Part shown: positions 1 through 8,107 of the stretch, one piece after another
Layout: each line of letters begins with the position of its first letter
How positions within the stretch are numbered: the first letter of the stretch is position 1
Assembly: GCF_028621895.1 (NCBI RefSeq)
Contig: NZ_CP117520.1
Location: forward strand, 310,001 to 374,000
DNA length: 64,000 nt
Reading direction: 5' to 3'
Source: Acinetobacter sp. GSS19
GTDB lineage: Bacteria > Pseudomonadota > Gammaproteobacteria > Pseudomonadales > Moraxellaceae
Made by a program: the position numbers and the translations under genes
Notes under the pieces: model-generated
Seen by the model: only the letters and a program-made list of their open reading frames with translations
What the model was told of the DNA's origin: nothing
Database searches by the model: none

Positions 1-1
1 T

Positions 2-988
2 GCGACCTGGATTCGGCAATGGATGACAGATCTCGGGGTTGAATCGTATGTCGGTTCATCGGGCCGGATTTTTCCGGTTGAAATGAAAGCTGCTCCGCTG
101 TTACGTGCCTGGTTAAAACGTCTTACGGGGCAAGGGGTTAAATTTCATTACCGTCATGTCTGTTTGGGCCTAGAAGGACAGCAGTTGCATTTTCAGGATC
201 TGAAACATGCTGATCAACCGGTTCAGACCGAGCGTTTTGATGCGATTGTGCTGGCCTGTGGAGCAGTTTCTTGGCCGCAACTCGGCAGTAATGGCGCCTG
301 GCAGCAATGGCTCAAGTCTGAACAGATACAGCCTTTCCAGCCGAGCAATGCCGGAGTGGAAAGACCTTGGTCCAGTTTTATGCAGCCAGTTTTTGGCCAG
401 CCACTCAAACGGGTCGAGGCCTGGGTACAGTCTGAACAGAAAACCATGGGTGATATTGTGATTACCCAGTATGGTCTGGAAAGTGGTCTGATTTACAAAC
501 AGGGTCGTGCCTTACGTCAGTTGCAACAACAGCAACAGCCGATGTGTTTGCATCTGGATCTGTTACCGGCATTGAGCCAGGCTGAACTGGCAAAAAAACT
601 GGTGCCCAGTAAAAAACAGTCTTTAAGTAATGTCTGGCGCAAAGCTGGTTTGGATACTGTGAAAGCCAGTTTAGTCCGTGAACTGGTGGATAAAGCCCTG
701 TGGCATGATGCTGAACGACTGGCGGCAAATATCAAAGATTTGGTGATCGAAATTGAGGCCTTCCGCCCGATTGAAGAAGCGATCAGTTGTGCCGGTGGGG
801 TAAAACAATCGGCTTTGACACCAGAATTACAATTAAAATCACATCCCGGCATTTTTTGTTGTGGTGAAATGCTGGATTGGGATGCTCCTACCGGGGGCTA
901 TTTACTCACAGCCTGCTTTGCCACGGGACGTGCAGCAGGCGAAGGCGTTCACCAGGTACTGTCAACTGGATCTGCTAGTGAATGTTGA
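2..988 (+). CDS. Flavoprotein, HI0933/BaiN-like (TIGR03862 type), 3' part
   Basis: This is the C-terminal part of an NAD(P)/FAD-dependent oxidoreductase of the HI0933/YhiN family. The frame is open from base 2 with no stop, so the true start and the N-terminal FAD-binding Rossmann motif lie outside the window. Visible family features are the segment GSSGRIFPVEMKAAPLLRAW near the left edge and the C-terminal GGV...FCCGEMLDWDAPTGGYLLTACFATG, which closes around the flavin in this family. About 328 residues are present of a usual length near 400. The substrate is not known for this family. The gene ends in a strong terminator shared with the convergent HopJ-family gene. An internal ATG at 23 is not the real start, because family homology continues upstream of it. 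Confidence 0.8.
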   Translation, partial: ATWIRQWMTDLGVESYVGSSGRIFPVEMKAAPLLRAWLKRLTGQGVKFHYRHVCLGLEGQQLHFQDLKHADQPVQTERFDAIVLACGAVSWPQLGSNGAWQQWLKSEQIQPFQPSNAGVERPWSSFMQPVFGQPLKRVEAWVQSEQKTMGDIVITQYGLESGLIYKQGRALRQLQQQQQPMCLHLDLLPALSQAELAKKLVPSKKQSLSNVWRKAGLDTVKASLVRELVDKALWHDAERLAANIKDLVIEIEAFRPIEEAISCAGGVKQSALTPELQLKSHPGIFCCGEMLDWDAPTGGYLLTACFATGRAAGEGVHQVLSTGSASEC

Positions 989-1012
989 AGATCAGCTCGG
1001 TCTGCCGCTGCA

Positions 1013-1053
1013 TAAAAAAATAAAAGAGCCGATGAGAAGGCTCTTTTATTTTG
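1013..1053. terminator. Bidirectional intrinsic terminator
   Basis: A 9-bp stem, AAAAGAGCC (1022-1030) with GGCTCTTTT (1039-1047), has A-rich and T-rich flanks. It lies between two convergent genes and can serve both strands. Confidence 0.85.
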
Positions 1054-1086
1054 GGTGTACAGCATGATTTCTGCTTGTGCACTCGA

Positions 1087-1419
1087 TTATTTTGCGCTGA
1101 GTGCCTGACCTGAAAACTGAATACCTGCCCAGCCATTTTGCATGAACTGACGGATATTCTGGTGATCAGTGGCTTCTGGCGTTGCCAGTACCGCTGCATA
1201 GTGTTCAGCAAAGAGGCTGAGGGTTTGAGCTTGATCCAAACCATTCAGCTGGGCAAATGAAAACACTTTGGCACTGCCCTGGTTCTCAGTCGCTGCATTG
1301 GCTTGCTTGCCATTGGTAAATGCAGTAGGGGTATGGGTATAACGTGCATCAATATAAGCGATGACATCGGCAAATTTAGCTTCACCCGCTTGCAGTTGTG
1401 CCAATAAATCTTGAGCCAT
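1087..1419 (-). CDS. HopJ-family protein
   Basis: This is a 110-residue soluble protein of the HopJ (type III effector HopJ) family. It was recognised by the N-terminal LLAQLQAGEAKFADVIAYIDARY, the middle TAFTNG and the C-terminal motif HQNIRQFMQNGWAGIQF. The family name comes from a Pseudomonas syringae effector, but most members are ordinary small cytoplasmic proteins of unknown role in bacteria without a type III system, and nothing nearby suggests secretion. The frame is open to 1458. I chose the ATG at 1419 because TTGAGGAAAAT sits just upstream as a good ribosome binding site and the length then matches the family. Confidence 0.75.
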   Translation of the reverse strand: MAQDLLAQLQAGEAKFADVIAYIDARYTHTPTAFTNGKQANAATENQGSAKVFSFAQLNGLDQAQTLSLFAEHYAAVLATPEATDHQNIRQFMQNGWAGIQFSGQALSAK

Positions 1420-1591
1420 ATTTTCCTCAATTGCTTGAAAAACAGAGCGCTCTAGCATAGCGGTTTTATCCGGGTTTTGCCTGTATCACTGCTGAATTTT
1501 TTCTTCTACAGGGCGTGTTGGGGAGAATTTTTGGATTTATCCACAAGCTTGCGATTACAATGTGGATATCTCGGGCACACTGGAAACTGTA

Positions 1592-1975
1592 ATGAACTGG
1601 CTGCTGGTCGCATGTGGGGGCGCAATAGGCGCAACGTTACGTTATGCTGCAAGTTTGCTGCTGAAACCGCATGGACTGTTTCCCTGGCCGACCTGGTGGG
1701 TCAACTTGCTGGGCTGTTTTTGTGCCGGACTGTTTCTGGCTCTGTGTCAGAAATATCCTGCATTACAGCAGGAAACCCGTCTCTTTTTGATGGTCGGGAT
1801 TCTAGGGGGGTTTACCACATTTTCCAGTTTTGGTCTGGAAACCTTTCAATTGTTACGTCAGGGCCAACACATGCTGACCTTACTGTATGTGCTTTCGACG
1901 CTGTTTTTAGGGGTGCTGGTTCTGGCACTGGGTTTTTATCTGGCACAATACCTGTTGGCGAGCAAAAGCCTCTAA
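1592..1975 (+). CDS. crcB: Fluoride ion channel CrcB/Fluc
   Basis: This is a small inner-membrane fluoride exporter that works as a dual-topology dimer. The sequence shows four hydrophobic segments, an N-terminal GGAIGATLRY, the conserved WWVNLLGCF near residue 40 (normally TLxVN), and GFTTFSSFGLE near residue 75, the Phe-rich TTFSTF-type motif that forms the fluoride pathway. The ATG at 1592 gives 127 residues, the usual length. A GTG at 1562 would add ten residues that do not look like family sequence. No fluoride riboswitch is recognisable upstream. Confidence 0.88.
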   Translation: MNWLLVACGGAIGATLRYAASLLLKPHGLFPWPTWWVNLLGCFCAGLFLALCQKYPALQQETRLFLMVGILGGFTTFSSFGLETFQLLRQGQHMLTLLYVLSTLFLGVLVLALGFYLAQYLLASKSL

Positions 1976-1977
1976 GC

Positions 1978-2019
1978 AAAAAAAAAGAAGTCTAAGCGAA
2001 ATGAGGCGTCTTAGACTTC
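1978..2019 (-). terminator. Terminator of rpmE2
   Basis: A 10-bp perfect stem, GAAGTCTAAG (1987-1996) with CTTAGACTTC (2010-2019), is followed on the minus strand by nine T. It lies 38 bases after the rpmE2 stop. On the plus strand there is no T run, so it is mainly a minus-strand terminator. Confidence 0.8.
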
Positions 2020-2056
2020 GAAAGGAGTCAACACATTCACCGGGGTTGCAACTCTG

Positions 2057-2311
2057 CTAACGCTTATGCTTAAAGCGTGCAAAACGTTTGTTAAAGCTTG
2101 CCACACGTCCTTCATTGCTCGCCTGACGTACTTCACCGGTATAGAACGGATGTGAAGCGCTGGAGATATCCAAAGTCACGTAAGGATAGATTTGACCTTG
2201 ATATTCTTTGGTTTGTTTGCTCTGTAAGGTACTGCGTGTCAAAAAGTACACATCAGCATTGGTATCGTGAAACAGCACCTGCTGATAGGCGGGATGGATA
2301 TCTTTGCGCAT
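2057..2311 (-). CDS. rpmE2: 50S ribosomal protein L31 type B (zinc-independent)
   Basis: This is an 84-residue type B L31 with the N-terminus [16 protein letters not shown] and the C-terminal family signature SHPFYTG...[10 protein letters not shown]. It has no cysteine, so it cannot hold the zinc bound by the CxxC form of L31. In many proteobacteria this paralogue replaces the zinc-containing L31 during zinc starvation, which frees zinc. The start is supported by AGAGGAAATA before the ATG. A Zur-like palindrome overlaps its likely promoter, so zinc-dependent repression is strongly suggested. The zinc-type rpmE is not in the window. Confidence 0.93.
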   Translation of the reverse strand: MRKDIHPAYQQVLFHDTNADVYFLTRSTLQSKQTKEYQGQIYPYVTLDISSASHPFYTGEVRQASNEGRVASFNKRFARFKHKR

Positions 2312-2338
2312 TATTTCCTCTGAATTGTCTTGATTTGA

Positions 2339-2358
2339 TGTAATGTTATAATATTACA
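2339..2358 (-). promoter_or_regulatory. Zur operator of rpmE2
   Basis: TGTAATGTTATAATATTACA is an inverted repeat with only one mismatched base pair, built round the TGTTATAnTATAACA-like core typical of gamma-proteobacterial Zur boxes. It ends 28 bases upstream of the rpmE2 ATG and covers a candidate -10 (TAATAT, minus strand, 2351-2356), with a -35 TTGCAT (2375-2380) at 18 bp. Zur with zinc bound should therefore block transcription. Confidence 0.8.
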
Positions 2359-2376
2359 TTAAGAAAACAAAATCAT

Positions 2377-2396
2377 GCAACCCCCAAAGGAGTTGC
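2377..2396 (-). terminator. Weak hairpin after the ABC1 kinase gene
   Basis: GCAAC (2377-2381) and GTTGC (2392-2396) form a short, imperfect stem downstream of the kinase stop. On the minus strand it is followed by a moderately T-rich stretch. It also abuts the rpmE2 -35 region, so the assignment is tentative. Confidence 0.3.
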
Positions 2397-2426
2397 TGAA
2401 AAATGCGAGGGATGAGGATGAATCGG

Positions 2427-3725
2427 TTAAGCGTCGGAAGGAATCAGCTGCTCAAAAATGTCATTCACGTTGTCATGGACTTTTAAGTGAATCAGGTTCC
2501 AGTAATGGCCGGAAATGGTTCGGTTCACCATAAGCGTGTCAGGTGAAGGTTTAAAGACATCCCAGTATTTGAGCGAACGTTTCACCAGTAACATGCCATC
2601 ATGATGGGCGGAGTTTTCTGAAAAATCGTAATGTGTAGTCAATGGACGTAACAGGACCTCCAGCCATTCCTGATACAACTCTTCAGGGAACTGCCCTTTG
2701 GCTGCCAAGGCATGTAAGGCATCCAGTTGCTGTTCAATTTCAGCAATATTGCCACGGCGTGATGCGCGAACCAAGGTTTTAAAGTGCTCAACGATCTCTG
2801 CGCTCAAGGTTTTGACACCACCGTAATCATAAATGATTACGCTGCCATCCGGGCGGAACGCAAAGTTGCCAGGATGTGGATCACAATGAAACCGCTTGAG
2901 GAAAAAGATTTCTTGCCCCATTGCGGTGAGCAGACGACGTCCCAGTTCGTTCCGGACTTCGAGGGGCCAACTGCTCGCCGTTTCGATACTGTCACCACGT
3001 TCCATACTCAGGGTCAGTACACGGCGGGTTGAATATTCGGGATAGACGCGTGGAATAATGATCTTGTCATCCAGCGCGGCATGAAAGGTACGGAAGACCT
3101 GTAAATTCTGCGCTTCGATTTCATAGTTCAGTTCAGCATTCAGGCTGTCCTGAATTTCTTCAAACAGACGGTCCTGTAATTTCTTATCGACTTTTAATAC
3201 ACCCATCAGGCGTAAAGCCAAACGAACCTGTTTCAGGTCACTTTCACAGGCCTGATCCACGCCTGGATATTGTACCTTAACCACCACCTGTTCACCGCTT
3301 AGCAAGGTCGCTTTATGTACCTGACCAATTGATGCCGCTGCAAACGGTTCAGGATCAAAGGACTGAAACAGTACATTCAATGGCTTGCCGAGTTCTTTCT
3401 CCACCTGGGCTTGAATGGCAGCGAAGGGCATGGCCGGTGCCTGACGTTGCAGTTTAGAGATAGCCTTAGCAACCTCAGGCGGGAAAATATCTTTGTATTG
3501 TGAGGCGATCTGCCCGACCTTCATTACCGCACCTTTCATTTCTCCCAAGGTCTCAGCGATCTGTATCCCGATATCCTGCAACAGCTTACTTTTTGCCTCG
3601 AGTTTCTTTTCCTCATCGGCCGTCAAATGACGGATGGAGTTCGTCATGGTTTTGCTGGCAATGCTGGCTGTCATACTGGCCAGTTTCATAAAACGCCGGC
3701 CGGGAGAACTGGAATGTTTAGCCAT
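2427..3725 (-). CDS. ABC1/UbiB-family atypical kinase
   Basis: This is a 432-residue protein of the ABC1 (AarF/UbiB/COQ8) protein-kinase-like family. Visible motifs are the KxGQ motif (KVGQ, about residue 69) in an N-terminal extension, the Ala-rich nucleotide loop AAASIGQVHKA (about 129-139) in place of a Gly-rich loop, the VVVKVQYPG lysine strand, the catalytic-loop-like HCDPHPGN and the metal-binding DYGG (DFG equivalent). The true ubiB sits with ubiE and ubiJ and has C-terminal membrane helices. This protein has neither, so it is more likely a soluble paralogue of the kind often annotated AarF/ABC1. Substrate unknown; a role in quinone or lipid metabolism is inferred from the family only. 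Confidence 0.82.
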   Translation of the reverse strand: MAKHSSSPGRRFMKLASMTASIASKTMTNSIRHLTADEEKKLEAKSKLLQDIGIQIAETLGEMKGAVMKVGQIASQYKDIFPPEVAKAISKLQRQAPAMPFAAIQAQVEKELGKPLNVLFQSFDPEPFAAASIGQVHKATLLSGEQVVVKVQYPGVDQACESDLKQVRLALRLMGVLKVDKKLQDRLFEEIQDSLNAELNYEIEAQNLQVFRTFHAALDDKIIIPRVYPEYSTRRVLTLSMERGDSIETASSWPLEVRNELGRRLLTAMGQEIFFLKRFHCDPHPGNFAFRPDGSVIIYDYGGVKTLSAEIVEHFKTLVRASRRGNIAEIEQQLDALHALAAKGQFPEELYQEWLEVLLRPLTTHYDFSENSAHHDGMLLVKRSLKYWDVFKPSPDTLMVNRTISGHYWNLIHLKVHDNVNDIFEQLIPSDA

Positions 3726-3927
3726 TCAAAGATACCTCAGAGAAGTCGAGAGATTGCATGCAGTTGTTGATCATAGGCGCTCGCTCAGCCTTTGCCTAGT
3801 TTTTATTGTTACTGGCCGATGAGCACACTGTTAAGCCATTATCTTATTCAATATAAACAGGTTATTCGAGAGAAAATTTTGCTTGAGCAGAAGAGGATTG
3901 CAGTATTTTTCTCGAAAGCGTGCTGCC

Positions 3928-5289
3928 TTAACCTGTATGGGAAAATTTTTGTTTTAAGTGCTGGTTGTTCTGATAGAGCCGGGTCAGCAGCAGGATACAA
4001 GCCACCGTGAGTCCAACAATCAGTCCGACCCAGACACCACTAGCACCCAGGGAACTAAAACGCGCCAGATAAATACTGATCGGGAAAGCCACCACCCAGT
4101 AGGCGATCAAGGTGATCCACATTGGCCCTTGGGTGTCCTGCATGCCACGTAAACAGCCTGCAGCACTGACCTGCCAGGCATCCATTAACTGATAGGCCAA
4201 AGCAAACAGCAGCAAATACATGGCAACCTGAGAAACAGCCGGATCACTGGTATAAATCGCAATAATCTGAGGCCGTGCCAAGGCAATAAACAACATACAG
4301 GCCACGGCCAACAGGGTGGCAGTGAATAGGCCTAGATGCTGGACTTTTTGCATAGCTACCCAATTCTGTTCACCATAATAGGTGCCGACACGAATGGTCA
4401 GTGCAATTGCCAGTGATAGGGGGACCATAAACAGTTGCGAGGTGACCGAAATGGCAATTTGATGGGCAGCAATGACGGTTTCACCGAGTGGGCTGAGAAT
4501 AATCGCCGCCATACTGAACAGGCTGACTTCAAAAAAGATCGCCAGTCCAATTGGCAAACCCAGTTTTAAAATGCGTTTGAGCCAGATTGGATTCAGACGT
4601 TCCCAAGCAGCAAAGACTTGGGTTTTCTCATAGGCCTGGGCTTTGTAAATATAGCCAGCCAGGCTGATCAGCATCAGCCATTGCAGAATGGCCGTCGCAA
4701 AACCACAACCCGCACTGCCTAAAGCCGGAATCGGCCCCCAGCCATACATAAAAATCAGGTTCAGCGGTACCAGAACCAGCAGGGCGAGTAAGCCAATCGC
4801 GGTTACTGGTCGCGGATAACCCAATGCTTCAGAGTAACCTCTGAGTGCTGCATATAATGTCACGGCAGGCATGCCAAAACCGATGGCATGCAGGAACAGG
4901 CTGGCTTTTGGCAAGAGATTGTCCGGTACACCCAGAACCGGCAATAACAATGGCATCAGCTGTAAAATCAGTAAGGCAATAATTCCGAGTCCTAATGCGG
5001 CCCAGAGGGATTGCCGGGTGATGGTGGCGATCTTGTGTGGATCTCGGGCACCGTTAGCCTCTGCAACCAACGGAGTGGTGGCGATCATGATGCCACTGAA
5101 CAGGAGCATGACCGGAATCCATAAACCGACCCCCACAGCAATCGCGGCCAGATCGGTCGGAGAAAGGCGTCCTGCCATAATGGTATCGATTAAGCCTAAG
5201 CCTGCCTGAGCAAACTGGGTCAGTAAAATCGGTAACATCAGACGGAACAGATGGATAAACTCAAAGCGGGTGCTGGTGGCTTTCGACAC
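3928..5289 (-). CDS. abeM: MATE multidrug efflux transporter AbeM
   Basis: This is an inner-membrane antiporter of the NorM branch of the MATE family, with 453 residues and twelve predicted helices. The sequence closely follows what I recall of A. baumannii AbeM: MLPILLTQFAQAGLGLIDTIMAGRLS, then DLAAIAVGVGLWIPVMLLFSG and, in the second half, SAAGCLRGMQDTQGPMWITL. AbeM uses the proton gradient to export fluoroquinolones, aminoglycosides, dyes and biocides. The gene follows the small DMT transporter gene by 35 bases on the same strand and may be co-transcribed with it. Confidence 0.92.
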   Translation of the reverse strand: MSKATSTRFEFIHLFRLMLPILLTQFAQAGLGLIDTIMAGRLSPTDLAAIAVGVGLWIPVMLLFSGIMIATTPLVAEANGARDPHKIATITRQSLWAALGLGIIALLILQLMPLLLPVLGVPDNLLPKASLFLHAIGFGMPAVTLYAALRGYSEALGYPRPVTAIGLLALLVLVPLNLIFMYGWGPIPALGSAGCGFATAILQWLMLISLAGYIYKAQAYEKTQVFAAWERLNPIWLKRILKLGLPIGLAIFFEVSLFSMAAIILSPLGETVIAAHQIAISVTSQLFMVPLSLAIALTIRVGTYYGEQNWVAMQKVQHLGLFTATLLAVACMLFIALARPQIIAIYTSDPAVSQVAMYLLLFALAYQLMDAWQVSAAGCLRGMQDTQGPMWITLIAYWVVAFPISIYLARFSSLGASGVWVGLIVGLTVACILLLTRLYQNNQHLKQKFSHTG

Positions 5290-5324
5290 AAAAAATACTC
5301 GTAATCAACTGGACAGCAGCTGAC

Positions 5325-5783
5325 TTATCGTTGCAAGGTGAGTATGACACCCACAAAGATCACGATTCCTCCGAGTAAACGCTGCCAGTTCACCGGAGCC
5401 TTTTCAGTGCCCAGCCAGCCGAAGTGATCCAGTAGCATCGACATCAGCAATTGCCCAAAAATAACCACACCAGAAAAGGTTAAAAATCCCATTTTCGGTG
5501 CAGTATAAATGCTGAAGCTGATCGCATAAACCCCTAGAAAGCCGCCTAACCAGAGAAACCAGGGGATTTGTGCCAGCTGCTGCAGACCAGGTCTTTCTGC
5601 GGACTGCAGTAGGACCATCACGGCTAACACGAGCGTGCCGATAAGAAAAGATAAAAAAGCGGCCTGAAGCGGAGAAGTCAGATATTCGCGCAGCTGAGTG
5701 TTGATCGCGGTCTGGATGGTCAACGCAATCCCGATGCCTAAGGTGAAAGGCAGAAGTCCTAACAGTTGTGCCGAAATTTTCAT
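5325..5783 (-). CDS. DMT-superfamily small transporter (YdcZ/DUF606)
   Basis: This is a 152-residue integral membrane protein with five hydrophobic helices. The pattern matches the YdcZ/DUF606 family of half-size EamA/DMT transporters: LPFTLGIGIALTIQTAINTQLREYLTSPLQAAFLSFLIGT at the N-terminus and PKMGFLTFSGVVIFGQLLMSMLLDHFGWLG in the middle. Half-size members are thought to dimerise. The substrate is not known. It lies just upstream of abeM and divergent from hemW. Confidence 0.82.
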   Translation of the reverse strand: MKISAQLLGLLPFTLGIGIALTIQTAINTQLREYLTSPLQAAFLSFLIGTLVLAVMVLLQSAERPGLQQLAQIPWFLWLGGFLGVYAISFSIYTAPKMGFLTFSGVVIFGQLLMSMLLDHFGWLGTEKAPVNWQRLLGGIVIFVGVILTLQR

Positions 5784-5913
5784 GGTCCGTTGATGCTGTA
5801 ATTCTTCTTTAGTGATTCGAGGTTAGCATAAAACTGATGGCTTGCCGTCGGTGTATCCGTGTAGTCATGTTAAAATACAGGGCATTCCTGTAGACCTGTT
5901 CTGAGTATATTGT

Positions 5914-7068
5914 TTGGCTATCTTCGATCCGAAAACGATTCCGTTGTCGTTATATATTCACATGCCGTGGTGTGTGCGCAAATGTCCCTATTGTGACTTT
6001 AATTCTCATGCCGTACCGGATGGTAAACTGACGCTGGATCTGGAACAGGAATATCTGCACGCCCTAGTTGAAGATTTCAAAACCCAATTGGATTTTGCGC
6101 AAGGCCGTCCTATCCACAGCATTTTTATAGGAGGGGGAACACCCTCGCTGATTTCTGCCCAAGGCTATCTGTGGCTGTTTGCTCAGTTACGTCATTTACT
6201 GCCGTTCCAAAGTGACTGTGAAATTACATTGGAAGCCAATCCCGGTACCGTAGAGCATGATCCTTTTGCTGATTATTTGCAGGCCGGGATTAACCGGCTA
6301 TCGATTGGGGTGCAAAGTTTTCACAGTGAGCAATTGCAACGCTTGGGACGTATCCATGGCCAGCAGGATGCCTTGTCTGCGATTCAGCAGGCGAAAGCAG
6401 CGGGTTTCCAGTGCATCAATGTCGATTTGATGCATGGCTTACCTGAACAGACCGTTGAGCAGGCACTGACAGATCTGCAACTCGCGGTAGAAGCGGGGGC
6501 AACGCATATTTCCTGGTATCAGCTGACAATTGAACCGAACACGGTCTTTTTCAGAACCCAGCCGCTACTGCCTTCGGATGAGGTGTTAGAAGATATTCAG
6601 GAGCAGGGGGAGGCCTATCTTAAGGCTCATGGTTTTGTGAACTATGAGGTCTCAGCGTGGCGTAAAGAACGTCCATCAGCGCATAACCTGAATTATTGGC
6701 AGTTTGGCGATTATCTAGCGATTGGGGCGGGCGCCCATGGCAAGGTGACCTTACCGGAGGGGGTCTATCGTTTCCAGAAGACCCGGCTGCCGAAAGACTA
6801 TCTGGCTAAAGTCCCTGCGGAACATTTGCAGTTTAAACCGGTCACGGCTGAAGAGTTACCTTTTGAGTTTATGATGAATGCACTGCGCTTGAATGATGGT
6901 GTAGACGCTCAGCTGTATGCGCAGCGAACCGGATTAGATTTAGCCGATTTGGATCAAGTTCTGACTTCTTTGCGACAGCGCAAATTGCTGGTTGATGATC
7001 CTCAGCGTTTGGCCTGTACCGAGCAGGGCCATGTGTTTTTAAATTCCGTGCTGGAAGAATTTTTGTAA
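5914..7068 (+). CDS. hemW: Radical SAM haem chaperone HemW
   Basis: This is a 384-residue radical SAM protein related to HemN. The cluster motif is CVRKCPYCDF near residue 20 (CX3CX2C). Phe follows where HemN has a fourth Cys (CGC), the usual mark of HemW, which inserts haem into apoproteins rather than oxidising coproporphyrinogen. The GGGTPS motif and the HemN C-terminal-type domain (LPFEFMMNALRLNDGV) are present. A TGA at 5902 is in frame, and the only start between it and family sequence is the TTG at 5914, so a TTG start with a poor ribosome binding site is forced. This suggests low expression. Confidence 0.9.
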   Translation: MAIFDPKTIPLSLYIHMPWCVRKCPYCDFNSHAVPDGKLTLDLEQEYLHALVEDFKTQLDFAQGRPIHSIFIGGGTPSLISAQGYLWLFAQLRHLLPFQSDCEITLEANPGTVEHDPFADYLQAGINRLSIGVQSFHSEQLQRLGRIHGQQDALSAIQQAKAAGFQCINVDLMHGLPEQTVEQALTDLQLAVEAGATHISWYQLTIEPNTVFFRTQPLLPSDEVLEDIQEQGEAYLKAHGFVNYEVSAWRKERPSAHNLNYWQFGDYLAIGAGAHGKVTLPEGVYRFQKTRLPKDYLAKVPAEHLQFKPVTAEELPFEFMMNALRLNDGVDAQLYAQRTGLDLADLDQVLTSLRQRKLLVDDPQRLACTEQGHVFLNSVLEEFL

Positions 7069-7121
7069 GTGGTGGAAAGGCTCCACCATGCTTTATTTTT
7101 TCATTTTAAGCTGTCGCATCC

Positions 7122-8057
7122 ATGCCAAGAAATTTAGCACTCGATTATCTCAAAATGGGGCTGGCCATCAGCATTGTGTTTTTACACACCCTGATTTTCT
7201 ATGATTTTGCACCGTTATTGGGACATAGTCTGGTACAAGGCCTGTTTCGACTTGCCGTACCGGTGTTTTTGATCATTAGTGGCTATTATTTTTTTGGCAT
7301 TCAGGATGTCGAAAAATATAAAAAATGGCTATTCAGGATTGCCGGTTTATATCTACTCTGGACCCTGTTCTATGCCCCCATCTGGTGGACCGCTTACCCT
7401 TTTTATAATTGGCTGAATCTACTCTATGGCTATTTTGTCTTGTGGTATCTGGTTGGTGTCCTACTCGGCGGTTCACTGCTTTATGTGCTGAGAAAATGCC
7501 ATTCAGGCCTATTATTGGCTTGTGCTTTGCTGCTGTTTCTCGGCGGCTGGGCGATCCAGGAATTGGGCAATTTGCATGTGCTGAATCCGGTACTGGACCG
7601 GCGCTTTAATTTTGCGCCCTGGCATCGTAATTTTCTGCTGGTCAGTTTTCCTTTTCTGACTGTAGGTTTTTTACTGCGTAAGCACCGTGAGCAAATTACT
7701 GCGCGCTTTAAGGTCAAGTTATGGCATGTGGTATTGGCATTCACCGTGGTTCTGATGGAGTCAATAGCGAATTATTACTGGATCAGTAAAACGGAAGCGG
7801 TAGAACAGATGCTCTCGTTATTTGTAGCTGCGCCGTTGCTGTTTTTATATGTGTTGCAGCAGAAAATCATGGGAAACAATAAAGAACTGGCTAACCTTTC
7901 TACCGCGATTTTCTTTATACATCCCTTGTTTATTTATTTGCTTAAAAACCATTTCATTGGACAGCAAACGCTACTGAGTTTTATGGTGTTGCTATGTTCC
8001 CTCCTAGCTGGTTTTGTACTGGTCGCGCTGAATAAGAAACTGAAGTATCTGTTATAA
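7122..8057 (+). CDS. Acyltransferase-3 family membrane protein
   Basis: This is a 311-residue protein with about ten transmembrane helices. The N-terminus LALDYLKMGLAISIVFLHTL is typical of acyltransferase family 3 (OatA/OafA-like), which moves acyl groups onto sugars or other surface molecules at the inner membrane, and the conserved His is in VFLHTL. The later FRLAVPVFLIISGYYFF and the C-terminal FFIHPLFIYLL also fit. It is a stand-alone membrane form without an SGNH domain. The acceptor is unknown; no polysaccharide genes are near. It follows hemW by 53 bases. Confidence 0.8.
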   Translation: MPRNLALDYLKMGLAISIVFLHTLIFYDFAPLLGHSLVQGLFRLAVPVFLIISGYYFFGIQDVEKYKKWLFRIAGLYLLWTLFYAPIWWTAYPFYNWLNLLYGYFVLWYLVGVLLGGSLLYVLRKCHSGLLLACALLLFLGGWAIQELGNLHVLNPVLDRRFNFAPWHRNFLLVSFPFLTVGFLLRKHREQITARFKVKLWHVVLAFTVVLMESIANYYWISKTEAVEQMLSLFVAAPLLFLYVLQQKIMGNNKELANLSTAIFFIHPLFIYLLKNHFIGQQTLLSFMVLLCSLLAGFVLVALNKKLKYLL

Positions 8058-8065
8058 ATGGGCAT

Positions 8066-8093
8066 AAAAAAGAGCGCCTTGGCGCTCTTTTTT
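8066..8093. terminator. Bidirectional intrinsic terminator
   Basis: The stem GAGCGC/GCGCTC with a CTTG loop is flanked by six A and six T. It separates the convergent acyltransferase and acyl-CoA dehydrogenase genes. Confidence 0.9.
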
Positions 8094-8107
8094 ACAGCGT
8101 TCTCAAA

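Noticed and set aside
1420..1591. Fluoride riboswitch ahead of crcB
   Set aside because: I could not find the conserved crcB-motif blocks or the needed pseudoknot in this short gap.
1477..1995. Plus-strand ORF of 172 codons overlapping crcB
   Set aside because: It is out of frame with the clear CrcB protein and lacks any family features.
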